From Bacillota bacterium (GTDB lineage: Bacteria > Bacillota > Sulfobacillia > Sulfobacillales > Sulfobacillaceae): DNA of 33,742 nt. How positions within the stretch are numbered: the stretch's first letter is position 1; each line of letters begins with the position of its first letter. Under the pieces are notes generated by a model. It did no database searches. It worked only from the letters and a program-made list of their open reading frames with translations, and was not told where the DNA came from. Both the position numbers and the translations under genes were made by a program. The stretch lies in assembly GCA_021821465.1 (NCBI GenBank), contig JAKACM010000046.1:1-33742 (forward strand), written 5' to 3'. Shown piece after piece: positions 8,253 to 16,623 of the stretch.

Positions 8253-8614
8253 TGAACTCGTATGAAGTAGTGGGCTCATTATTAAAGTTCTTATGCAGGG
8301 AAACACGTCATTACTAAATTTGTCCGCTAGCTACAAGATTATTTCGATTGCGTTTTGTCTTGAACCGCGAACATTCACACAACCGAATTTTGGCACTAGG
8401 AGCCATTGGCGCCGAGCGTTTGCTCCCCTTCGACTCCATACCTGCCATTGCCCTGGAAAATTGTTGAAAGAGACGACATCCCCACGCATCCTGTGGTACA
8501 ATGCGTCCATGTTTCACGGATCATTTCTCATCGTACCTCGATCCTAAACCGTTGGTTCTACGGCATAATGAAAGTCCATTGCCCGAACAATCAGTTTCAA
8601 GCCGTTGTTCTATA
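8253..8614. other. Intergenic region before the methyltransferase
   Basis: No gene is supported. The in-frame upstream extension of the methyltransferase frame begins at 8501, but its first 38 residues look non-coding. A TACAAT at 8497 and a TATAAT at 8611 could be -10 boxes; neither has a good -35 at normal spacing. Confidence 0.35.
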
Positions 8615-8662
8615 ATGGAAGATTACTCCCGCGAAGCAAAAAAGAAAGGATTCGCATTCATC

Positions 8663-10174
8663 ATGCCCGACAATCTCTATGCCCTCGGATGGCAAATTCT
8701 TACTGATCCCGATTTGTCCGCCTTAGTACGGCGGGCGTATACCCAAGGAGTTGTCCTGGATACCTGGATGCATGGCGACTGGCAGGCTGAGATTGTGCCG
8801 GCCGCACAGAATCAGCTTGCCCAGGAAGCAGAGGTCTTGGCCGCTCAGATCAGGAGAGAACCGATTGCGGGGCCTGTCTATCCGTTTTCCTTTCCGTATC
8901 TCACCCACCTGTTTCAGGCAGTTTTGACCTCTATGGCCTTATTTAGGGTGCATACCCAGTCCCAGGTGAAATGCGTAAGCCCTCAAGCTGTGACACAAGC
9001 GCGGGATACTCTGGATCACTTTGCAGCGCAGGAACCCTGGGGGTTACGTGCCGTCCTCCGCGTGTTTCATGTGATTTGGTCCTTTGAAGATCTCAACGCG
9101 TTGTGCTATTTTCGCCGATTGCCCCGGGCAGAATTTTTATCCGGCATCAGCCACCGACCCTGGGTCCAAGAATTGCTGGCCGATCAATTATCGTTATATT
9201 TACGAATGGGATTGGTCAAGGAATGGCTGGCCGGCCAGGGAGAGATGCTGCGATTAACCCCCCGTGGACAGGAAGTGCTCCGGGAACTGACACGAATTTT
9301 GGAAGACTCCGGCGAATTGGCCTGGCGAGCGAATCAACAACGCTGGGACATTTTTCGCATCCTGGATTATGATACGGTGTTTCACGCCGTCCTTCCCGAC
9401 TACGATGAGGTCACCCAAACTTTTTTGGATTTCCGACCCCGGCAATCTGGTATGCAGGTGTTAGAAGTCGGGGCCGGAACCGGACGCGTGTGTGTGGACA
9501 TGGGGCTTTATCAACAGGTATTGCCCGGTGGCCAGGTGCTCGCGCTAGAACCGTCACCAGCCATGATAGCCCGCTTGCAAGACAAGTGCACGCAGCACCA
9601 CATCACCAATGTGCAAGTTATCCGGGGCCATGCCGAACAACTCCCTCTGCCCGACCGGCAATTCGATCAAACCCTGGCCGTTGCGGTCCTCCACTTTACG
9701 GATGTCGAGCAAGCCGTACAAGATATGGTCCGGGTCACCAAACCCGGTGGCTGGGTGGGTGCGCTGTTGCCACCCCCCGAAATCGATGTACGAGAAATTC
9801 CCATGGTCGCCTTATGGTTACGACCTTTAAGTGAATTAGCAGAAGAGTGGGGTTTGCCGTTTAGTGATCGCAATGGTCTGGCTCCAGGCCGTCTGGAAGC
9901 GGCTTTTCGTCAGAGTGGTTTGGAAGCCATCACCCTCTGGCCGGTTCCCATGACGGTGACGGTCGAAGATCCGCAGGCGTTTTTTGCTTTAGGGGTGAAG
10001 GGCGCCGCCATTTTTCAGCATGTGTTAGCCCGATTGCCCTACCGCGAACGTGGACATTTGCTGCACCAATTAGAGCAGCGCGGCAAAGAACTAGTCACCC
10101 AAACTCAGCCCGAGGAACAGCGCCATATCTATTATGGTGAAGCTATTTGGGGCCAGGTGCCTCAGGATCCGTGA
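8663..10174 (+). CDS. SAM-dependent methyltransferase with large N-terminal helical domain
   Basis: Soluble protein of about 503 residues. The C-terminal half is a class I (Rossmann) methyltransferase: SAM-binding VLEVGAGTGR at about 266-275, an acidic strand end (LALEPS), GHAEQLPLPDRQFD with the usual motif II/III spacing, and a ministep ending KPGGWVG. The N-terminal ~250 residues are helical with a likely winged-helix segment before the catalytic domain (LYLRMGLVKEWLA ... LRLTPRGQEVL), a layout seen in O-methyltransferase-type enzymes. The substrate is unknown. Three in-frame starts are possible: 8501 (no ribosome site), 8615 (none) and 8663 (AAAGGA about 12 bases upstream, the one chosen). 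The gene appears richer in G+C than the decayed DNA before it. It stands alone. Confidence 0.8.
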   Translation: MPDNLYALGWQILTDPDLSALVRRAYTQGVVLDTWMHGDWQAEIVPAAQNQLAQEAEVLAAQIRREPIAGPVYPFSFPYLTHLFQAVLTSMALFRVHTQSQVKCVSPQAVTQARDTLDHFAAQEPWGLRAVLRVFHVIWSFEDLNALCYFRRLPRAEFLSGISHRPWVQELLADQLSLYLRMGLVKEWLAGQGEMLRLTPRGQEVLRELTRILEDSGELAWRANQQRWDIFRILDYDTVFHAVLPDYDEVTQTFLDFRPRQSGMQVLEVGAGTGRVCVDMGLYQQVLPGGQVLALEPSPAMIARLQDKCTQHHITNVQVIRGHAEQLPLPDRQFDQTLAVAVLHFTDVEQAVQDMVRVTKPGGWVGALLPPPEIDVREIPMVALWLRPLSELAEEWGLPFSDRNGLAPGRLEAAFRQSGLEAITLWPVPMTVTVEDPQAFFALGVKGAAIFQHVLARLPYRERGHLLHQLEQRGKELVTQTQPEEQRHIYYGEAIWGQVPQDP

Positions 10175-10281
10175 CATCCAACCCTTTATCCTGTTGGCGT
10201 AACATCCTGCGAACATCCCTAATACGTTGCGATCTATCGCAACAATTACGCCTTAGGAACAAGCAGGTTGCTTTCTTCTTT

Positions 10282-10524
10282 GTGACACATTCTTATACTT
10301 CGGCCGACGGTTATTATGAGCGGAGACTTGACAATGTGTTCTTTCTACGGATAGAAAGAAAGCAATGCGGAACACTCCCCTTTCAACTGATCGAGGGAGA
10401 ACCGTTAGAAACCCGCTATGGTGAGGATTCGTACCAGCAAATCTTTGATTACTTGCTGTCAGATGAATGGGATAAGGTGGAAGAAATGACGACCCTCGAT
10501 ATAATTCTTAAGGACTTGGCTTAG
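10282..10524 (+). CDS. Small hypothetical protein, start uncertain
   Basis: The frame that begins inside the end of the methyltransferase gene becomes protein-like from about 10258 and runs to a stop at 10522-10524. It has a hydrophobic strand (VAFFFVTHSY), then a mixed strand/helix pattern (FFLRIERKQCGTLPFQL) and an acidic helical C-terminus (YQQIFDYLLSDEWDKVEEM). No family is recognised. Before this point the frame reads like non-coding DNA. No start has a proper ribosome site: GTG at 10282 has only AGG about 14 bases upstream. It may be a small immunity- or regulator-sized protein, or a truncated gene that lost its 5' end. Confidence 0.4.
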   Translation: MTHSYTSADGYYERRLDNVFFLRIERKQCGTLPFQLIEGEPLETRYGEDSYQQIFDYLLSDEWDKVEEMTTLDIILKDLA

Positions 10525-10706
10525 ATGGCTCTCAAGAATCTTTAGCAACACGTACAAACGCGGGGGGCTTTAAGTTACGAGACAAAGAGGCAGGATGGGG
10601 ACTCAGGTGGGTGGCGCGCTATTTCCTAATCTCAATTTGATGGTCGACCGTATCATAACTCTGTTGCAATACGCCCAGGGCTTTCGTGAAAGGAGAGTCT
10701 TATGGT

Positions 10707-11321
10707 ATGAATGACACTCCGGTAGATTGCCGGCTTTTAAGTGCGGAAAATTTGGATGATCTTCTGCATTTCATGGAAACCGACGCGTTTTCTGATAATC
10801 CCGTGTGGAGAGAGTGTTACTGCGTTTTTCATTATCTTTGCGACAAGCAAGACGGGAACTGGACAACGCGTACAGGTTCCGAGAACCGTTTGGCATTGAC
10901 CCAGATGGTGAAGGAAAACCGAGGTCTTTGGATTCTGGCTTACCGGAAAAACCGTATCGTGGGATGGGTCAATGCCGACTTAGCCCCGCGGTTGAAGCGT
11001 TATGACGAGTTGGGGATAAAAGCCGATCCGGATACCGGAATTGTGGCGTGTTTTGTTGTGGATCCCCGGTTTCGGCGCACAGGGATTGCCAGTCAATTGT
11101 TGGACGCGGTAGTAAGCGTGCTTTGGATCAGAGGAGCCAAGAACGCCGATGCCTATGTGATTACCGAACCGAAAAAACTCAGTGAGACGGAAAAAGACCT
11201 GGGAGCGGATCAACTGGCTCATCATGGGCCCTTGACGATGTATCTCAAGGCAGGATTTGAGGTGATAGAGCAGCAAGGGGCCATGTCGCACGTTCGCCTA
11301 ATGAAACCAGCGAATCAATAG
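10707..11321 (+). CDS. GNAT-family N-acetyltransferase
   Basis: A soluble protein of 204 residues. The acetyl-CoA-binding motif is clear: strand IVACFVVDP (112-120) followed by RFRRTGIASQLLDA (121-134), matching the R/Q-x2-G-x-G/A loop of GNAT enzymes. The C-terminal HGPLTMYLKAGFEVIEQ is the usual final strand-helix (a YxKxGF segment) of the family. The N-terminal 100 residues include cysteines and aromatics (WRECYCVFHYLC) that resemble GNATs of unknown substrate in Gram-positive bacteria. GGAG lies 11 bases before the ATG at 10707. The GTG at 10686 precedes the ribosome site and is not the start. The substrate cannot be inferred. Confidence 0.85.
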   Translation: MNDTPVDCRLLSAENLDDLLHFMETDAFSDNPVWRECYCVFHYLCDKQDGNWTTRTGSENRLALTQMVKENRGLWILAYRKNRIVGWVNADLAPRLKRYDELGIKADPDTGIVACFVVDPRFRRTGIASQLLDAVVSVLWIRGAKNADAYVITEPKKLSETEKDLGADQLAHHGPLTMYLKAGFEVIEQQGAMSHVRLMKPANQ

Positions 11322-11634
11322 TCATGGGAACATCATAGGTATTCACTGATGCCAAACGGTGCAGGAGTCCACGCGCCATTACTCTGACGGACATCTCATA
11401 CTCAAATTGAATAGCGCTCCACTAAAGCTTGTTGTGCCTAAGCGGTGAGCATCGTTTACCTGCCCGTTATTTGGTGAGGACACAAGCCGAGAGACACTGC
11501 CCTTCGGAACAGTAAAAAATCGATCCGGTATGTTTTTGCCGCCTCCCCCGCAACCGTTGCCATAGTCTTGTTAGCACAAAATGCTCCATCTCATCTGTCC
11601 CTCTATATTTGCTGGGCAAAACTACCGTTTTGGC
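11322..11634. other. Intergenic region between convergent genes
   Basis: Lies between the end of the acetyltransferase gene and the end of the minus-strand membrane-protein gene. No gene and no hairpin with a T-run were found. Its last 40 or so bases are part of the sequence repeated near 12140-12180. Confidence 0.4.
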
Positions 11635-12078
11635 TCAGCGTACACCTGCCAATGCCCATACAATGGCGATTCCTATTAACCCTGCAAACCCAAGGATCCA
11701 CCACCGAGTACTGGCTGGAAGGTTCGGTTGGAGCGAAGGGAAATTTTTAATCGTAAGCCACGCCATATATGTGAGCCAAACTGCTATCCCAAAGACAATG
11801 GTGTATTTAATCTCGCTAGGAATTCTTACGCTAACGTCGACCAACATGGCCACTCCAATGGTGGTAATGAAGCCCCATCCGTAGAGGTACACTTTTAAAC
11901 CCCTTCTACGCTCGGGCCCGAAAAAATAATTATATAGAGATAGGGGTGTGGCAATCAGATAAATCAGCAACCCAGGTGCGGTAGCCATATGTCCTGTTAG
12001 AACCGCTGCGATGATTCCTGACAATCCGAGAATGCTACCCAAGATCATTGCCGTCAAGAGACCTCTATTTGTCGGCAA
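11635..12078 (-). CDS. Small polytopic membrane protein of unknown function
   Basis: About 147 residues with five hydrophobic segments: AMILGSILGLSGIIAAVLTG, GLLIYLIATPLSLYNYFFG, LYGWGFITTIGVAMLV, YTIVFGIAVWLTYMAWLTI and WWILGFAGLIGIAIVWALAG. The loop after the second is basic (PERRRGLK). I recognise no family. GTG at 12084 lies only two to three bases after GGAGG, whereas TTG at 12078 lies 8 bases after it, so I choose the TTG. A decayed copy of its 3' part lies just upstream, showing that this gene was once duplicated in tandem. The role is unknown. Confidence 0.65.
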   Translation of the reverse strand: MPTNRGLLTAMILGSILGLSGIIAAVLTGHMATAPGLLIYLIATPLSLYNYFFGPERRRGLKVYLYGWGFITTIGVAMLVDVSVRIPSEIKYTIVFGIAVWLTYMAWLTIKNFPSLQPNLPASTRWWILGFAGLIGIAIVWALAGVR

Positions 12079-12146
12079 ATCCACTACCTCCGCAACGTGA
12101 TAATTTAGGTTAGAGATAGGCTATTTTCTCGTGTCTACCCATTAAT

Positions 12147-12322
12147 TTTGCTGAGCACAAAAATATCGTTTCGGCTCATCGTACACCTGCCAACGCCCAC
12201 ACAATGGCGACTCCTACTAACCCCGCAAACCCCAGGACCCTCCGCCGAGCACTGGCCGGAGGGTCCTGTTGGAGGGAAGGGGACTTCTTTTACCGTAAAC
12301 CCAGTTTGTGTTGCCTTTTCCG
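12147..12322 (-). pseudogene. Decayed 3' fragment of a duplicate of the adjacent membrane-protein gene
   Basis: Reading the minus strand from about 12289 to the stop at 12176-12178 gives KKSPSLQQDPPASARRR then VLGFAGLVGVAIVWALAGVR. This aligns end to end with the last 37 residues of the neighbouring intact gene, identical over most of the final helix. Nucleotide similarity also continues for about 30 bases beyond the stop. Upstream of it an in-frame stop and loss of similarity show that the rest is gone. There is no start or ribosome site. It is a truncated tandem duplicate, not a functional gene. Confidence 0.75.
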
Positions 12323-12516
12323 CTGACAAGTGCTGCAAGTCTTAAGAGTGCTGTTCCATTGCGGATGCAAGGGTTCGCGGAACGTACTGTCACGATAAAA
12401 TTGCTTAAAAGTTAATTTGCATCAATATACGCCATTGTTCCGATATGAGCGGTTAACAGGCCCCAAGCACGTTTATCATTTCGTGCCGAGACTCGCAATG
12501 TCAGTTTGATTTGACA

Positions 12517-13558
12517 TTAGTGTCCGGACAAGGGGGTCAAAGTGAATCCGGTTAGGGTAAGACGATTGTTTCGAACCTCATTGGTTGTTTTGAGCTGGTA
12601 ATCGTGCAATCCCGTGGGTGTGTTTAAGGCGACATCTATAACCAGTGTGGTTTGACTAACCATATTGCCTTGCACCGACTCCGATTCATTGGCCCGTGAC
12701 AAGTAGTGTTGTACGGATTCTTTGCCTATAATCTGGACCTTGGAAAATGGGAGTGTCGGTGCCAGTTGATGCCACCATTGGGCATTATTGGCGCGAGCGA
12801 TGTGAAGTGCTGCAAAAAAGAGTGTCGTGGTGGCATCCGCGGCGTTTAAGGGAGCATTGCTCTGACGCCAGTTTTTCGACGGATGACCGTGGACGCTTAA
12901 TGTCCCCATCGGCATGTAATTGGTGGCTAAAGTCAAACCCTGTTTTTTGACGGCTGAGGGGATGCCTTGGGCGGTATATTGGGTGTTCGGCGGGAGAGAT
13001 TGGTTTTGTTCTCGGTTTTTAGTCGCTTTAACCATATTGGCCCAGACCAAATATCGGTAAGGGGTAAGGTACAAGGCGTTTAACGGATAACATGCCTCAA
13101 GTACCAGCGAAGAGTTCGACGAGTTTGTTACCGGAGTGCCCACATGAACAACGGCAGCGCGGGCCACACGAAAGGTTACGGTCTCTTGTTTGTTCACTAC
13201 TTTTATGAGTGCACCCGCTTTCAGCTGGTTAATGTGATGAAACCATGTGGCATTTGTGTGCCGCAAGAACGCTGGTACCGGCCATTCCAGGCATCACACT
13301 CGTAGTGAGATGCCTCACGGCCACATTCAGTTCCGACATCTGTGTGCCTTGTATAACCGGCGCTTTTACACCTAAAGATGAGATTTCCAGCACTGATAAG
13401 ACCCCTCGGGGCCATTTCCGGCCGGGAGTGTGGTGTGGTGCCGAGGGGCTGACGGAAGAAAGGGCTTGGTGGGTCAAATGCGATCCTACCCACCACGATC
13501 GAAGATAGAACCAAGGAATTCGGAGGACTACCAATTTTTCATCGCAAGAAGGTTCCAT
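12517..13558 (-). pseudogene. Sortase-like transpeptidase split by a one-base frameshift
   Basis: Two overlapping minus-strand frames together make one sortase. The first (13558 to 13229) carries the N-terminal beta-barrel half, VLSVLEISSLGVKAPVIQGT through PGMAGTSVLAAH with the catalytic histidine. The second (13266 to 12517) resumes with NATWFHHINQLKAG and carries EACYP (catalytic cysteine) and TPYRYLVWA (catalytic arginine). Removing one A from the AAA after the histidine codon, near 13254, joins them seamlessly. After the sortase domain there is an unusual C-terminal extension of about 160 residues. A clear N-terminal membrane anchor is not visible. The break may be a real mutation or a sequencing error; no slippery heptamer suggests programmed frameshifting. 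No LPxTG-type substrate was found in this window. Confidence 0.7.
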
Positions 13559-13894
13559 TAAAAAAGCTGCCTTCGGTAGTCGAATTCATGCGAGTTTTAC
13601 TCGAAATTGATAGTTCAAAGTCTTAGAGCTACTTTAAACACTCTGAGCTTGGTGTGGGCGAAGTCTCTGGATGGCTTCATATGCCCCATTCAGAGGAGTT
13701 ATTTCGGTATGTTCCCCTAAAAATCGTTCGCACCACTACTAGAAATTTTAGTCCATTAAGTCCTGGGATTGAGTTAAGATACACTCGCGCGGAAAGAGCA
13801 ACTCTCTGAAGAGCATTGGGCCAGTCAGAGAGTCGCCTGAAATAGGTCTAGGGTCTAGGTGGGCAGTGTCTATTAAGCGCACGAAAAGGGATGT
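13559..13894. other. Intergenic region upstream of the sortase-like gene
   Basis: No gene is supported. It contains a perfect 9-base inverted repeat described separately (13801-13833). On the minus strand it is both the 3' flank of the peptidase gene and the 5' flank of the sortase-like gene. Confidence 0.4.
13801..13833 (-). terminator. Hairpin downstream of the peptidase gene
   Basis: ACTCTCTGA (13801-13809) and TCAGAGAGT (13825-13833) form a perfect 9-pair stem with a 15-base loop, 62-94 bases past the peptidase stop codon on the minus strand. The following bases are only weakly T-rich, so it may be a terminator or an RNA-stabilising or protein-binding structure. Confidence 0.35.
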
Positions 13895-15931
13895 CTATTT
13901 TACAGTTAAGTTGATATGAGTTTGGATCCCCGAAGCTGCTATTACGGACAACACAGCGGTACCCGGTGACAAGTTGCTAGGTATCATCACTTCTATGGAA
14001 TAGGGACTCCAATATTGTACAGTCACTGGATGACCATTTATGGTGACCTGGCCAGGTGCGGTTCCAAAATTACTGCCTATAATCCTTAGTGGTGTTCCCG
14101 GCTTGGCTGGATTGGGATAAATGGCAGAAATATGCGGAGCAGGAGCTGTGGCCACCACAAACGTATTGAGTTGCGTACTCTGATCGGTATTTGTCGTCAG
14201 TATCACAGGTTCAGAACCGCTGGCAACGTTGGGGACCACAAAGGTGACATAATAGGGTGACCACGATTGGATACGTGCTTTAACTGTCCCTACGATGATG
14301 GTTCCCGTGACGTTTCCGAGATTACTACCGAGCATGTGCACCACTTGTCCCACTTGTGCCGGATTCGGGAATACCGAACGAAGGAGAGGCGCCGGGGTGC
14401 CGATGACTTGAAACGACGTGTCTTGGGCCCGTATACCGCCTGCTGTGGTGACCACCAAGGGTTGTGTTCCGGTTGCCACGGAAGGTACGCTTGCTGTAAT
14501 GAAATATGGTGACCACGCTTGAACTTTAGCCGGTGTCCCGCCTATCGTAACCGCTCCTGGGGTCGTTCCGAAATTTGTCCCCGAAATTCTGACCATCTGA
14601 CCCGCCTGAGCAGCACCCGGAAACACGCTCCGGATGGAGGGCGATGGTCCGCTCGAAACGACAAAGTTCGAATCGGTGACCGTATTGCCTTGGGCAGTGG
14701 TTAAGGTAATCGGGGCGGATCCCGCCGCGGCCGAAGTGGGTACGGTAAACATGATCATTGATGGGGACCACGAGTCAATTTGGGCCGCTGTGTGATCGAG
14801 GGTCACAACCCCTTGCGTATTGCCAAAATTTCTTCCTACTAATCGGACGACAGAACCTGGCATTGCTGGATTCGGAAGGGCATTCAAAATAGTTGGCGTC
14901 ACATTCTGAGAAGGGGCTACCTCAATGGTACGTGTTGCCAATCCATTGATTGCCATGACCTCTAACGGTTCTGGCCCTGTAGCGACGTTGGGCACCGTTA
15001 CGGTAATGAGATTAGGTGTCCAGTTCAGTACCGGGGCGGCCACACCCCCAATTGTGACGGATCCTGCTGAGGTCCCGAATCCGAAACCAGAAATTTGCAG
15101 TGGTTGGCCCACTAGAGCCTGATAGGGTTGGGTGTTAAAGATATGGACAGGCATGACAAGGGGTGGAGCGGGCATCAGAGAACCATAGGCCACTGCAAAA
15201 CTATTTTGGCTTGCACTGGGATAAGATGGTGTCGACACCTGTTGCCCATGCTGAACCATCACACCGCCTTCCGAGGGTTTCAATTGGGGATTAATGCCAT
15301 TTACGCTGGCGTTTATAAAATCAAATGTGCTGTATGGATCCAAGATAGATAGGTTGCCGTTAATTTGTGGTCTTTCTTGTATCCACTCGGCCGATTGTGC
15401 GGGCCCGGTGTAGTGTTGGAGTGTCGTAAAGGATTCATGTAATGAGAGATTTTGTATGGTAATCCGCCAGAGATCATTGCCCAAGTTGCGAATGGATGCA
15501 TGCATGATGTTGCCGGGTTTGACGACCATATTCTCTATGGGAGTTTCAAACTGTGGTAGAATCTCCCACCACGCTCCATATTGGGACACTCCATTAATCA
15601 TCTGTTCACTCGTTCCGGTCTGTATGAGATCCGGATTGTTGAATCCGTCTATCCCGATCCAATTGGATCCGAATGACGAGGAAGCCACGCTCGTGGCGCT
15701 CACGGTAGGCACTTGCCATGAGCCGCTAATCGTGTAAAAGGAGTTGACCTCGCTAGTGGACAGTGCGTAACCCGACCAATTTTGAGCAGACCATCCTAAC
15801 CCTTGTGCAGCTGCCCACGAACCTTTCACCGGAATCCTGACTCCTGTAGCCACCAATCGGCTTGGTTCGATTACATTGAGTAGGCTTAAACCCAGAACTC
15901 CAACCCCAATACCGAAGGTTTTCCATAACAT
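13895..15931 (-). CDS. Secreted family G1 (eqolisin) glutamic peptidase with five IPT/TIG repeats
   Basis: A 678-residue exported protein. From the ATG at 15931 it has a signal-like N-terminus (KTFGIGVGVLGLSLL), then a peptidase G1 domain of roughly 200 residues. The catalytic glutamine is Q73 in GSWQVPTV and the catalytic glutamate E182 in SAEWIQERP, the two motifs that define the family; such enzymes act at acid pH. Five tandem IPT/TIG immunoglobulin-like repeats follow, each with a PNPAxxG-type opening, a GxxFG(T/N)xxG turn, W(S/T)P and a VP core, and run to the C-terminus. They probably place the enzyme on the cell surface or a substrate. AGAGGTG lies about 10 bases before this ATG; the frame is open further upstream but without a ribosome site. 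It is transcribed divergently from the ribbon-helix-helix gene. Confidence 0.9.
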   Translation of the reverse strand: MLWKTFGIGVGVLGLSLLNVIEPSRLVATGVRIPVKGSWAAAQGLGWSAQNWSGYALSTSEVNSFYTISGSWQVPTVSATSVASSSFGSNWIGIDGFNNPDLIQTGTSEQMINGVSQYGAWWEILPQFETPIENMVVKPGNIMHASIRNLGNDLWRITIQNLSLHESFTTLQHYTGPAQSAEWIQERPQINGNLSILDPYSTFDFINASVNGINPQLKPSEGGVMVQHGQQVSTPSYPSASQNSFAVAYGSLMPAPPLVMPVHIFNTQPYQALVGQPLQISGFGFGTSAGSVTIGGVAAPVLNWTPNLITVTVPNVATGPEPLEVMAINGLATRTIEVAPSQNVTPTILNALPNPAMPGSVVRLVGRNFGNTQGVVTLDHTAAQIDSWSPSMIMFTVPTSAAAGSAPITLTTAQGNTVTDSNFVVSSGPSPSIRSVFPGAAQAGQMVRISGTNFGTTPGAVTIGGTPAKVQAWSPYFITASVPSVATGTQPLVVTTAGGIRAQDTSFQVIGTPAPLLRSVFPNPAQVGQVVHMLGSNLGNVTGTIIVGTVKARIQSWSPYYVTFVVPNVASGSEPVILTTNTDQSTQLNTFVVATAPAPHISAIYPNPAKPGTPLRIIGSNFGTAPGQVTINGHPVTVQYWSPYSIEVMIPSNLSPGTAVLSVIAASGIQTHINLTVK

Positions 15932-16304
15932 TTTCACTTTGTCACCTCTAGAGTTTTTTGATAAACGAGTAACGTTGCAACAGGTTCGACACACATACAG
16001 GATTTTCCTGTTTAAGTTGGAGAATTTTTTACTCTCAATGCATTAAGACCATTTGGTTGTTTGTTTGATGTTGTCGAATCTTGGCGAGTAAAAATACCTA
16101 GAAAATGGACACATTTCCAAGCTTTTCACGATAAAAGGTTGTAATATAACATTCGTTGGTATGTTGCATTCACCAATCATCATGCATGTATATGCTAATT
16201 CTTTATGAATCACATACCAGACGCTTACGTCTCACAAGTATGCCGCGTGCGGCCGTCGGCCTCCATGGGGGCATGTAGGTTTTAGGAGGTGAGGGGGGTC
16301 AGTT
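15932..16304. promoter_or_regulatory. Divergent intergenic region between peptidase and ribbon-helix-helix gene
   Basis: About 370 bases that must hold the promoters of both genes. ACAGGA-TTT-TCCTGT (15997-16011) is a perfect short dyad 66-80 bases upstream of the peptidase start and could be an operator. TTGCAT at 16164-16169 with TATATG at 16189-16194 is a weak plus-strand promoter candidate (spacer 19). TAGGAGGTGA at about 16282-16291 is an excellent ribosome-site sequence, but it lies unusually far from the next start. No gene is present. Confidence 0.45.
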
Positions 16305-16535
16305 GTGGCAAAGTACTTTGGGCGATCCCAAGCCTTTGTAGCGTTCCAAGTTCGGCTTACGCCTGACATGAAGGAACGTTTGCAACAACGGTCCTACGAG
16401 ACGGGCATGAGTCAAGTGGCGATTATTAATGCTGCTTTGGAATTTTATCTGGCGCATGTACCCTCTACGGCAAAAGAGGAAACTCATGATCCAGCGGATG
16501 CTCCGGGTCGCAATCATGATAACGGGACCGCGTAA
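16305..16535 (+). CDS. Ribbon-helix-helix (Arc/CopG-like) small protein
   Basis: A 76-residue soluble protein. Residues about 10-52 fit the ribbon-helix-helix fold: a beta strand (VAFQVRLTP), helix 1 (DMKERLQQRSYETG), a short turn and helix 2 (SQVAIINAALEFYLA). The polar C-terminal tail (KEETHDPADAPG...) is likely disordered. Proteins of this fold bind DNA as dimers through the strand, often regulating their own operon or acting as antitoxins; no toxin gene is adjacent. The GTG start at 16305 follows GGGGGG by 6 bases and TAGGAGGTGA by about 14. It lies 88 bases before the large surface-protein gene on the same strand and divergent from the peptidase gene, so it may regulate either. Confidence 0.75.
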   Translation: MAKYFGRSQAFVAFQVRLTPDMKERLQQRSYETGMSQVAIINAALEFYLAHVPSTAKEETHDPADAPGRNHDNGTA

Positions 16536-16623
16536 CGAAAACAGTGCTCGTTGAAAATTCGCACATATTGAGTGGTTTTGCAAGTATAGTGCACGTCATT
16601 CGCGAGTCACGATTGAGGAGGTT

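Noticed and set aside
8611..8616. TATAAT as the promoter of the methyltransferase
   Set aside because: It overlaps an in-frame ATG and has no -35 element at 15-19 bases; kept only as a possibility in the notes.
12497..12518. AATGTCA-N8-TGACATT dyad at the end of the sortase-like gene as a terminator
   Set aside because: The stem is short and A/T-rich, overlaps the stop codon and has no T-run.
13221..13266. Programmed ribosomal frameshift in the sortase-like gene
   Set aside because: There is no slippery heptamer or downstream structure at the AAA; a simple one-base insertion or sequencing error explains it.
13856..16011. LPxTG-type sorting signals in the G1 peptidase or surface protein
   Set aside because: Neither C-terminus has an LPxTG-like motif, hydrophobic segment and basic tail.
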